Shown here in pieces: positions 1-6,117 of a stretch of 17,398 nt of DNA. Origin of the DNA: RGIG8775 sp045660295 (GTDB lineage: Bacteria > Bacillota > Clostridia > Oscillospirales > CAG-272); NCBI GenBank assembly GCA_045660295.1, contig JAZRDN010000027.1, forward strand, positions 1-17,398, written 5' to 3'. The first letter of the stretch is position 1. Each line of letters opens with the position of its first letter. Made by a program: the position numbers and the translations under genes. The notes under the pieces were generated by a model, which did no database searches, was not told the origin of the DNA, and saw only the letters and a program-made list of their open reading frames with translations.

Positions 1-229
1 CTTTTTCTGCTTTAAGCGATAAAATTTGAACGCGCGCCCAACCAACACCCCAAGCGGGGTGGTTGGGTGAGCAAGAGAACACGCCACAGGTGGCGTTTTG
101 TCGAAGCGATACCCCACAAAGCAAGAAGCCGAAGGAAGCGAGTCCCCGAGCGACGCGCGGCGACTATGCGACTGGGGAGGCCAGCGCACGAGATGAAAGC
201 CGAATGAGCTTTGCTCATTCGGCTTTTTC
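1..229. other. GC-rich multi-hairpin intergenic segment beside tRNA-Pro
   Basis: No credible gene is seen here. The stretch is much richer in GC than the AT-rich DNA after the tRNA and contains several hairpins: 37-44 pairs with 60-67 and 48-51 with 56-59 (loop AAGC); 81-86 pairs with 91-96; 196-209 pairs with 213-226. GCGACT occurs twice in tandem (159-164 and 168-173, spaced by AT). Open frames on both strands cross the hairpins and run into the tRNA, so they are not believable proteins. It could be a structured RNA, a tRNA-associated repeat or a trimmed 3' trailer. Function is unknown. Confidence 0.5.
196..226. terminator. Hairpin terminator just downstream of tRNA-Pro
   Basis: A perfect 14-bp stem (196-209 with 213-226) closes on a 3-nt loop. 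On the minus strand it begins a few bases after the CCA end of the tRNA, where a tRNA terminator belongs, but only three T follow before CATC. On the plus strand five T run out of the stem, so it would work better for transcripts coming from the left. It may act in both directions. Confidence 0.6.
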
Positions 230-305
230 TGGTCTGAGTGACACGACTTGAACGTGCGGCCTCAACCACCCCAAGGTTGCGCGCTACCAACTGCGCCACA
301 CCCAG
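230..305 (-). tRNA. tRNA-Pro, anticodon GGG, CCA encoded
   Basis: Read on the minus strand this 76-nt stretch folds as a full cloverleaf. The 7-bp acceptor CTGGGTG/CACTCAG contains one G-T pair. The D arm is GCGC-AGTTGGTA-GCGC. The anticodon stem CAACC/GGTTG carries loop TTGGGGT (268-274), giving anticodon GGG at 272-270, which reads proline codons CCC and CCT. The T arm GCACG-TTCAAGT-CGTGT follows, and the 3' end is ACCA with CCA encoded. It decodes proline in translation. It stands alone, with a consensus promoter 21 bases upstream and a hairpin right behind it. Confidence 0.95.
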
Positions 306-325
306 ATTGTCTCAAGGACTTGGTT

Positions 326-354
326 ATTATATCACATCGGACAATCAAAGTCAA
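326..354 (-). promoter_or_regulatory. Sigma-A promoter of tRNA-Pro
   Basis: On the minus strand TTGACT (354-349) and TATAAT (331-326) are separated by exactly 17 nt, close to the perfect sigma-A consensus. Transcription would start near 319, leaving a 5' leader of about 14 nt before the mature tRNA end at 305, to be removed by RNase P. Confidence 0.9.
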
Positions 355-521
355 GAGTTTTTTGAAAAATTTTTAAAGTTTTTTTGTGATTTTTTGACAA
401 AAAATATTTTTCATTTTGTCAATTGGCAAAATCGACAAAAATATACCTATTTTTCATGCTGATTTTCTATACCATGTAATTTTACACAAACATTTGTATA
501 AAAAAATGTCAATTTTAACAG
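355..521. promoter_or_regulatory. AT-rich divergent control region with operator-like repeats
   Basis: No gene is seen. The stretch separates the leftward tRNA promoter from the rightward promoter at 522-550. It holds inverted repeats that could bind a dimeric regulator: TTGACAAAA at 394-402 against TTTTGTCAA at 414-422, a further GACAAAA at 434-440, and a nearly perfect palindrome at 480-503 (11-nt arms with one mismatch around CA). In DNA this AT-rich some symmetry is expected by chance, so regulatory function is inference. Confidence 0.35.
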
Positions 522-550
522 TTTACAAATTTGAAAATATGTGGTACAAT
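522..550 (+). promoter_or_regulatory. Sigma-A promoter driving a non-coding unit
   Basis: TTTACA at 522-527 and TACAAT at 545-550 are spaced by 17 nt. Each differs from consensus at one position. The predicted start is near 557. No start codon with a ribosome binding site follows before the terminator at 601-682, which suggests the product is an RNA. Confidence 0.7.
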
Positions 551-556
551 GATAAC

Positions 557-683
557 CGTGGAAATCAGCATGGGTCAAACGCTGATTTTCAAAATAAGAG
601 CACAACGTTTTTTTCTCGTAATTTGCGAAATATCAAGCTTATGATATCGAATACGCTTATACGAACACACGTTGTGTTTTTTA
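557..683 (+). ncRNA. Candidate structured small RNA of about 125 nt, family not recognised
   Basis: A promoter at 522-550 predicts a start near 557, and a stem ending in six T at 677-682 predicts the 3' end. Between them the transcript folds almost completely. Hairpin 1 pairs 560-569 with 581-590 around an 11-nt loop. A long composite hairpin pairs 601-608 with 669-676 (extendable through 597-600 by A-T and G-T pairs into the T run), then 616-620 with 660-664, 625-627 with 654-656, and 630-635 with 642-647. No protein with a Shine-Dalgarno site lies inside. I do not recognise it as 6S RNA, SRP RNA, tmRNA, RNase P RNA or a riboswitch I know. It could be a trans-acting regulator or an orphan structured RNA. 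Existence of the transcript is inferred from its signals, not shown. Confidence 0.5.
601..683 (+). terminator. Intrinsic terminator forming the 3' half of the candidate RNA
   Basis: CACAACGT at 601-608 pairs with ACGTTGTG at 669-676, directly followed by six T (677-682). The 60-nt interior is itself largely paired, so the ends are brought together. The T run right after the stem is the classic intrinsic layout. Confidence 0.6.
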
Positions 684-705
684 TTACCCATTTTAAAAGC
701 CGATG

Positions 706-745
706 GAACCGGCGTGATACTCTTACTGGAGTATCACGCCGGTTC
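706..745. repeat. Perfect 17-bp inverted repeat, terminator-like, without T tract
   Basis: 706-722 pairs perfectly with 729-745 around a 6-nt loop. On the minus strand it begins at the last base of the stop codon of the dehydrogenase fragment, and a TTTT run appears about seven bases past the stem. On the plus strand no T run follows. It is either the old terminator of the decayed gene or a small palindromic repeat inserted at its end. Confidence 0.6.
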
Positions 746-1167
746 TATTCGCCTACGTCGGCGTTGTCCACGCACTTTTTAAGCGCCAGTCTTACGCAAT
801 CGGCAACCTTTTCGCAATAATATTCACCGTTTATAAGATTGGAAATTCTCCACTCGCATATACTGACGTACTTAGCCAGCATATCGCCAAGTCCCGATTT
901 TGACATGTGTACGGGAGCGGTTTTAAGTATATCTATATCTCCTATGATAACATCAGGGCATTTTGTGGAAAGGGACACCTTTACGCCGTCCATTGAGGGT
1001 GCGGTTGCGACTATGATATAGGGATTTTCCGTCATTTTGCTGATTATCTTACCTATATCGTTAATAACGCCCGATCCGAGGGCGACTATGATATCACAGC
1101 TTGTATCGTAGTGCATGACCACCGAGCCAACGCTTTTTTCGTCGGGCTCAAGCTGTTCTTCAGGAGA
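745..1167 (-). pseudogene. Remnant of sn-glycerol-1-phosphate dehydrogenase (EgsA/AraM type)
   Basis: The conceptual product (about 140 residues of an expected roughly 400) matches the middle of the AraM/EgsA family: an LEPDEKSVG approach, the nucleotide-binding VALGSGVINDIGK, TAPSMDG, IIGDIDIL and GLGDMLAKY. Intact enzymes reduce dihydroxyacetone phosphate to sn-glycerol-1-phosphate and bind a metal through one Asp and two His; the Asp region (GLGD) is present, but the half that carries the histidines is missing. The frame upstream is closed by TGA at 1168-1170 with no ribosome binding site, so the N-terminal third is gone. Between TAPSMDG and KVSLSTK about a dozen residues expected in the family are absent, consistent with an in-frame deletion between two Asp-Gly pairs. 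Truncated at both ends and internally deleted, it is almost certainly non-functional. Confidence 0.8.
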
Positions 1168-1289
1168 TCACCATAATTATAATATGAAAACTGCCAACAC
1201 AAATCGCGCGATTTGAACAAATGCTCACACAAGCGAGCGAATAAAAAGGCAATTCATATTGAATAAATTGTAAAAATTCCAAAAAACTA
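1168..1289. other. Intergenic stretch upstream of lon with a 16-bp palindrome
   Basis: No gene is seen. A perfect 16-bp palindrome lies at 1200-1215 (CAAATCGC and its reverse complement), about 100 bp upstream of the lon -10 box. No CIRCE element and no CtsR-type direct heptad repeat is visible, although those commonly control protease genes in Firmicutes. Confidence 0.5.
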
Positions 1290-1318
1290 TGGAAATCCGA
1301 TAAATTTTGTGATATAAT
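1290..1318 (+). promoter_or_regulatory. Promoter of lon, extended -10
   Basis: A perfect TATAAT at 1313-1318 is preceded by TGA (1310-1312), giving an extended -10, with a weak -35 TGGAAA at 1290-1295 and 17-nt spacing. The start would be near 1325, giving a 5' leader of about 43 nt before the lon ATG. Confidence 0.7.
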
Positions 1319-1367
1319 ATATTCTGTATATTTATATATGAAATCACTGTCCCCGAAAGGATAAACC

Positions 1368-3797
1368 ATGAGCGATTACAATAATTACATAGAAAAAGCC
1401 GAAAATTACACGCTCCCCGTGATAGTGCTAAACGGCACGGTGGCGTTTCCCTCGGTAAACATAAGCTTCGAGATATCCGAAAAGAAGTCTGTGGCAGCCG
1501 CAAAGGCGGCGCTCGAGACCAATTCTTTGGTGCTTCTCGTAACAAATAAAAAAAGCCCACTCGCCTACGAAAGCACAGACGACCTGTACACGGTAGGCTG
1601 CATGGCAAAGATAAAGCAGTCCTTAAAGACGCCCGATAAGCATCTTCGCCTTATCGTAGAGGGCTATTCGCGCGCGTCGGTAACAAGCTACAAGGATTTT
1701 GCCGACTACGTTATGGCCGAGGCTATCGGAAAGACATACCATCTCAAGGACGACGGCGGCTTCAAGGGTGAGGCGCTCATAAGAGAAGCGACGGCTTCTC
1801 TTGAAAGCATTATCAAGTTTCTGCCCTCGTCAAGCTCCGACTTGATGGTTACAGCAAAGACCATAAACAATCCCGGGCTTTTTGCCGATTTTGTGGCGTC
1901 AAATTTCCTTGTGAAATTCGCAGACAAGCAGGAAGTGCTTGAGTGCTTTGAGCCACTTGAGCGTCTTGAATGTCTGATTTATCTGATTGAAAAGGAGGCC
2001 GAGCTGCTAAACTGCGAGTTCGACATTCACAGACAGGTGCGCGAGGCACTTAACAGACATCAGAACGAATATTATTTGAGAGAGCAGATAAAGGTCATAA
2101 AGGAAAAGCTGGGCGACGACGCGGAGTCCGAGTGTGACGAATACGACGAAAAGATACGCGCGGCGGCGCTTCCCGAGGAGCTTGAGCAAAAGCTTTTGAA
2201 GGAAAACGCCCGCATAGCGAAAATGCCCTTCGGCACTTCCGAGGGAGCGCTTTTACGCAATTACATCGACGTTTGCCTTGAGCTTCCCTGGAACAAGCGC
2301 ACACACGACAGCGTAAGCATTGCCAAGGCAAAGAAAATTCTCGACGCCGACCACGACGGACTTGAAAAGGTCAAGGAAAGAATTCTTGAATACCTTGCGG
2401 TAAAGCAACTTTCACCCGACCTTAAAAATCAGATAATATGTCTTGTCGGACCTCCCGGCGTGGGCAAGACCTCCATAGCCGCTTCGATAGCGCGCGCCAT
2501 GAACCGCAAGTACGTAAGAGTATCCTTGGGCGGCGTTCGCGACGAGGCTGACATAAGAGGTCACCGCAAGACCTACATAGGCGCTATGCCCGGAAGAATA
2601 ATCAACGCGCTGACCGAGGCAAAGGTATGCAATCCGTTGATTCTTCTTGACGAGATCGACAAGCTGACGCGCGACTCCCACGGAGACCCCTCGTCGGCGC
2701 TTCTCGAGGTTCTTGACGCCGAGCAGAACAAGAATTTCCGCGACCACTTTGTAGAATATCCATTTGACCTGTCGGACTGCCTGTTTATAGCAACCGCAAA
2801 CACATATGAGGGTATTCCCCGCCCGTTGCTTGACCGTATGGAGATCATCGAGCTCAAGCTCTACACCAAGCGCGAAAAGCTGGAGATAGCGAAAAATCAC
2901 CTTATCCCCAAGCAGTTAAAGCGTCACGGACTCACCAAGCGCTCCTTCAAAATAAGCGACGACGCGCTTTGCGAGATAATTGACTTCTACACACGCGAGG
3001 CGGGTGTGCGTAACCTTGAACGCACTATTGCCGAGCTTTGCAGAAAAGCGGCAAAGAAGATAATAGAAGAAGATATAAAAAGCGTAAGCATAAGCAAGGT
3101 CAATATTGACAAATTCTTAGGCGGACGCAAGCTTCTTCCCGAACGCATCTCAGCCGAAAACGAGGTGGGCGTGGTAAACGGTCTTGCTTACACCGAGCTT
3201 GGCGGCTCTATGCTCAAGATAGAGGTTGCCGTGCTTGAGGGCAGCGGCAAAATAGAGATAACAGGCTCTTTGGGCGACGTAATGCAAGAATCTGCAAAGC
3301 TGGCGGTCAGCTACGTGCGCTCGGTAGCCAAGGAGTACGGCATAGAAAGCGACTTCTACAAAACCAAGGACATTCACATTCACGCGCCCGAGGGCGCTGT
3401 GCCCAAGGACGGACCTTCAGCGGGTGTTACTATCACCACCGCACTTGTCAGCGCTCTCACGGGACGCGCGGTAAAGCACGATATCGCCATGACTGGTGAG
3501 ATAACGCTCCGCGGAAACGTCCTCGCTATAGGCGGTCTTAAGGAAAAAACCATGGCGGCATACAACGCGGGCGTAAAGTGCGTGCTTATCCCCGCTGACA
3601 ACGAAAAAGACCTTGAGGACATCGACGCGTTGGCGCGCGAAAACCTCGAATTTATCCCCTGCCGAAAGATATCTCAGGTACTCGAAACCGCGCTCTGCTG
3701 TGCGGACGGAGAGGACGGATACCGCAGTTTTTCGGGCGAAAAGCTCCCCGAGCTCTCGGGCAAGGTAAGCATCGGGCTGGGGGCATCCTCAAACTGA
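1368..3797 (+). CDS. lon: ATP-dependent Lon protease (LonA)
   Basis: Cytoplasmic ATP-dependent serine protease that unfolds and degrades misfolded and short-lived regulatory proteins as a hexamer. At 809 aa it is slightly longer than the usual 775-800. The N-terminal substrate-binding domain starts at LPVIVLNGTVAFP (about residue 16). The AAA+ module has Walker A GPPGVGKT at 361-368 and Walker B LILLDEID at 424-431. The C-terminal protease domain has the catalytic dyad Ser684 (DGPSAG) and Lys727 (GGLKEK, second Lys), separated by 43 residues as in E. coli Lon. The start is an ATG behind AAAGGA. It leads the plus-strand block and is followed 10 bp later by ysxC, the same pairing as in Bacillus. 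No heat-shock operator was recognised upstream. Confidence 0.97.
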   Translation: MSDYNNYIEKAENYTLPVIVLNGTVAFPSVNISFEISEKKSVAAAKAALETNSLVLLVTNKKSPLAYESTDDLYTVGCMAKIKQSLKTPDKHLRLIVEGYSRASVTSYKDFADYVMAEAIGKTYHLKDDGGFKGEALIREATASLESIIKFLPSSSSDLMVTAKTINNPGLFADFVASNFLVKFADKQEVLECFEPLERLECLIYLIEKEAELLNCEFDIHRQVREALNRHQNEYYLREQIKVIKEKLGDDAESECDEYDEKIRAAALPEELEQKLLKENARIAKMPFGTSEGALLRNYIDVCLELPWNKRTHDSVSIAKAKKILDADHDGLEKVKERILEYLAVKQLSPDLKNQIICLVGPPGVGKTSIAASIARAMNRKYVRVSLGGVRDEADIRGHRKTYIGAMPGRIINALTEAKVCNPLILLDEIDKLTRDSHGDPSSALLEVLDAEQNKNFRDHFVEYPFDLSDCLFIATANTYEGIPRPLLDRMEIIELKLYTKREKLEIAKNHLIPKQLKRHGLTKRSFKISDDALCEIIDFYTREAGVRNLERTIAELCRKAAKKIIEEDIKSVSISKVNIDKFLGGRKLLPERISAENEVGVVNGLAYTELGGSMLKIEVAVLEGSGKIEITGSLGDVMQESAKLAVSYVRSVAKEYGIESDFYKTKDIHIHAPEGAVPKDGPSAGVTITTALVSALTGRAVKHDIAMTGEITLRGNVLAIGGLKEKTMAAYNAGVKCVLIPADNEKDLEDIDALARENLEFIPCRKISQVLETALCCADGEDGYRSFSGEKLPELSGKVSIGLGASSN

Positions 3798-3816
3798 CAG
3801 GAAAGGAGTGTGCAAA

Positions 3817-4425
3817 ATGGCACTCAATCTTCAAAACGTAAATCTGCGTATAAGCGCGGGCAACGCAAGACAGTTTCCCACCGACGCGATTCCGCAGGTA
3901 GCCCTTTCGGGGCGCTCAAACGTGGGCAAAAGCTCGCTCATCAACAATCTTCTGAACAGAAAGAGTCTCGCGAGAGTAAGCTCATCCCCCGGAAAGACAA
4001 TCACCATAAATTTTTACGACATCGACAAAAAGATGTTTCTTGTTGACCTCCCCGGTTACGGCTTCGCCAAGCGCACATTTACCGACAAGCAACAATGGTC
4101 GTCGCTCACCGACGGTTATTTTACGCAGAACAAGAATATAGACCTGCTTGCCGTTGTCATTCAGCTTATCGACAGCCGCGCCTGCATCACAAAGGACGAC
4201 GAGATGATGCTTGATTTTATGAATTCCGCGGAGATTCCCTATATCATCGCGGTTACAAAGACCGACAAGCTGAACGCCACCGAGCGCAAGAACAATCTTG
4301 CCGCTATCGAGTCACACCCATCAGTGGCTGAGGGCACTCCGATAGTTCCCTATTCCTCGCTTAAAAACGAGGGCAGAAACGAGCTTTGGCGTGAGATCTC
4401 CAAATTCACACAAATCAAGCTTTGA
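3817..4425 (+). CDS. ysxC: Ribosome biogenesis GTP-binding protein YsxC/EngB
   Basis: TRAFAC-class GTPase needed for late assembly of the 50S ribosomal subunit. In the 202-aa form, G1 is GRSNVGKS at 32-39, the G2 Thr lies in the KTITINFY stretch, G3 is DLPGYG from 77 and G4 is TKTD at 147-150, all typical of EngB. The family is about 190-200 aa. I chose the ATG at 3817 because GGAAAGGAG ends 9 nt before it; a GTG at 3808 would add three residues but touches the Shine-Dalgarno itself. It follows lon by a short gap and is probably cotranscribed. A T-arm-like 20-bp repeat begins at its stop codon region (4426). Confidence 0.95.
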   Translation: MALNLQNVNLRISAGNARQFPTDAIPQVALSGRSNVGKSSLINNLLNRKSLARVSSSPGKTITINFYDIDKKMFLVDLPGYGFAKRTFTDKQQWSSLTDGYFTQNKNIDLLAVVIQLIDSRACITKDDEMMLDFMNSAEIPYIIAVTKTDKLNATERKNNLAAIESHPSVAEGTPIVPYSSLKNEGRNELWREISKFTQIKL

Positions 4426-4445
4426 TAGCCGTAAGGGAGACGAAC
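4426..4445. repeat. 20-bp repeat, copy 1 (second copy at 17261-17280)
   Basis: Matches 17261-17280 at 19 of 20 positions in the same orientation. Both copies are intergenic. The reverse complement reads like the 3' end of a tRNA: a GTTCGnCT T-loop, then CCCTT and an acceptor-like ACGGCTA, but no 5' half is present at either site. Bases 4446-4521, up to the next start codon, hold an imperfect hairpin around CTGAA/TTCAG (4457-4468) and no gene. Confidence 0.65.
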
Positions 4446-4521
4446 CCGCACTAAAGCCTGAATTTTCAGTGTTTTATAGCGCTTGTCTCACTTGCAAAGA
4501 TATCAAAAAAGGAGCATTCCA

Positions 4522-5286
4522 ATGTTAAACGATATACTGATGTATCTGCTGTCGCTCCCCGCGATCTTGCTCGCCCTCTCGGTTCACGAGGCTTCGCACG
4601 GGCTTATGGCGAACAAGCTGGGAGACCCCACGGCTAAAAGCTTCGGCAGACTTACACTTAACCCCATGAAGCATATCGACCCATTCGGTTTTTTGTGTAT
4701 GCTTTTCTTCCATTTCGGTTGGGCAAAACCCGTACCCGTAAACTCAAGATACTTCAAAAAGCCTCGCCGCGATATGGCGCTTACCGCCGCGGCAGGTCCT
4801 GTGTCTAACGTTTTGCTCTCGCTTATTTTCGCGGGACTGCTCAGACTTGACCTGCTAATTATAACGAAGCTTTTCCAGACCGATCTGGTAAACGTCTGGA
4901 CAATACTTTCGGGCACGGGCGCAGAAATATCCTTCGGCTTTAAAATGATGTCTGTGCTTACCTACATGCTCTACATGGGCGTTATGTTAAACATAAGCCT
5001 TGCGGTATTCAATCTTATACCCATTCCTCCCTTTGACGGTTCAAGAATAGCTTATACATTTCTCCCCGTAAACCTTTATTTCAAAATAATGAGATACGAG
5101 CGCTATATAATGATAGCCATTCTGCTTCTGCTGTGGTGCACGCCCTTCCTTGACGGGCTTATCTCCTCAGCAACCGGTGGACTTGCGTCTCTTATTATGA
5201 CGGTATTCGGATTCACCAGCAACGGAGAGGCGATAATGAGCTTTAACACAGTGCTTATTTACGTTTCACAAGCACTGTTCTCATAA
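4522..5286 (+). CDS. Site-2 protease family protein (peptidase M50, YwhC-like)
   Basis: Integral membrane zinc metalloprotease of the M50 family, which cuts substrates within the membrane. Zinc ligands HEASH occur at residues 22-26 inside the first hydrophobic segment, and the second motif NLIPIPPFDGSRI supplies the third ligand Asp in a later segment. The 254-aa protein is mostly hydrophobic, with about five to six membrane segments, and lacks a PDZ domain, like the short YwhC-type enzymes. I chose the ATG at 4522 because AAAAAAGGAG sits 7 nt upstream; a TTG at 4483 would add 13 residues without a site. Genes of this type often sit just before scpA in Clostridia. Substrate unknown. Confidence 0.9.
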   Translation: MLNDILMYLLSLPAILLALSVHEASHGLMANKLGDPTAKSFGRLTLNPMKHIDPFGFLCMLFFHFGWAKPVPVNSRYFKKPRRDMALTAAAGPVSNVLLSLIFAGLLRLDLLIITKLFQTDLVNVWTILSGTGAEISFGFKMMSVLTYMLYMGVMLNISLAVFNLIPIPPFDGSRIAYTFLPVNLYFKIMRYERYIMIAILLLLWCTPFLDGLISSATGGLASLIMTVFGFTSNGEAIMSFNTVLIYVSQALFS

Positions 5287-5304
5287 AGAAGAAAGGCGGT
5301 CCGC

Positions 5305-6117
5305 ATGGCTGAACTCACCTACAAGATAGAGGAGTTTGAAGGTCCTCTTGACCTTTTGCTCTCGCTTATCAAGAAAAACAAAGTTAATATCGAGGACATT
5401 CCTATCGTGCTGATATTCGACCAGTATATGGAATACATCAAAGAGGCGCAGCGGCTTGACCTCGACCTTGCCAGCGAGTTTATACTTATGGCAAGCGAGC
5501 TGATGCTTATCAAAAGCAAAATGCTTCTTCCCCACAACGACGAGACCGAGGAAGACCCGCGCAAGCAGCTTGCCGATGCCCTTATCAAGTATCAGCAGGC
5601 AAAGGCCGCGGCGCTTGTGCTCGCCCCCATGTACGTGGCTTACAGCGGACGTTTTGTGAAGGACACCGATGAGATATCGGTGGACAAGACCTTCGTAGAA
5701 GATCAGGACGTGGAGCAGCTCTGTCTGGCGGCTCGTCGTATAGTCGATTACAACGCTATTGCTGAGCGCGCGAAAAGCAAAGAACCCTTCACGCCTATGA
5801 TAAGCAAACCCATAGTGCCGGTAGAGCTTAAAATAGTGGGAATATTGAATCATCTTGAAAGCAAGAGCCACGCGTCACTTAAATCCTTGCTCATGGAATC
5901 GGTATCGCTTCCCGATATGATAGCAATTTTCCTTGGTGTTCTTGAGCTTATCAAGATCAAGAAGATCAATATCATTGACACAGACGATACACAAAGCGAC
6001 AGCACGGGAATGGTGTTTGCGATAAACGAAGACTATGTTCCCGAGGAAGAAACAGGGACATCCGAATGGGCTGAAAACACCGAAGCGGAGGTAAAAAACG
6101 ATGAACAGTCAGATTGA
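5305..6117 (+). CDS. scpA: Segregation and condensation protein A
   Basis: Kleisin subunit of the SMC-ScpAB condensin, bridging the SMC heads during chromosome compaction and segregation. The N-terminus YKIEEFEGPLDLLLSLI and the following DLASEFILMASELMLIKSKMLLP are the SMC-neck-binding hallmarks of the family. The central part (about 85-180) is more variable, and the C-terminal winged-helix segment includes FLGVLELIKIKKI. At 270 aa it is of normal length, with an acidic C-terminal tail (EEETGTSEW...). The ATG follows GAAAGGCGG. It overlaps scpB by 17 bp, which suggests translational coupling. Confidence 0.96.
   Translation: MAELTYKIEEFEGPLDLLLSLIKKNKVNIEDIPIVLIFDQYMEYIKEAQRLDLDLASEFILMASELMLIKSKMLLPHNDETEEDPRKQLADALIKYQQAKAAALVLAPMYVAYSGRFVKDTDEISVDKTFVEDQDVEQLCLAARRIVDYNAIAERAKSKEPFTPMISKPIVPVELKIVGILNHLESKSHASLKSLLMESVSLPDMIAIFLGVLELIKIKKINIIDTDDTQSDSTGMVFAINEDYVPEEETGTSEWAENTEAEVKNDEQSD

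Noticed and set aside
12..299. Open frame of 95 aa on the minus strand and a 62-aa frame at 63-251 on the plus strand
   Set aside because: Both run through hairpins and into the tRNA gene, have no ribosome binding site and no recognisable protein features.
394..422. TTGACA at 394-399 as a rightward -35 box
   Set aside because: At 16-18 nt spacing there is no -10 hexamer; the sequence there is the inverted TGTCAA arm.
416..820. 134-aa plus-strand frame across the small-RNA unit
   Set aside because: It crosses the predicted promoter, terminator and 17-bp hairpin, ends inside the pseudogene, and has random-looking composition.
1160..1608. Minus-strand frames covering the lon promoter and lon start
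   Set aside because: Antisense to a conserved gene and its promoter; no homology seen.
2412..2900. 162-aa antisense frame inside lon, and similar long antisense frames in ytfJ, dac, hisF and hisH
   Set aside because: They mirror conserved coding sequence on the opposite strand; the codon bias of the sense gene keeps them open.
4426..4521. Complete tRNA gene downstream of ysxC on the minus strand
   Set aside because: Only the T-loop and acceptor-like end are visible; acceptor, D and anticodon stems do not pair and CCA is missing. Kept only as a repeat.
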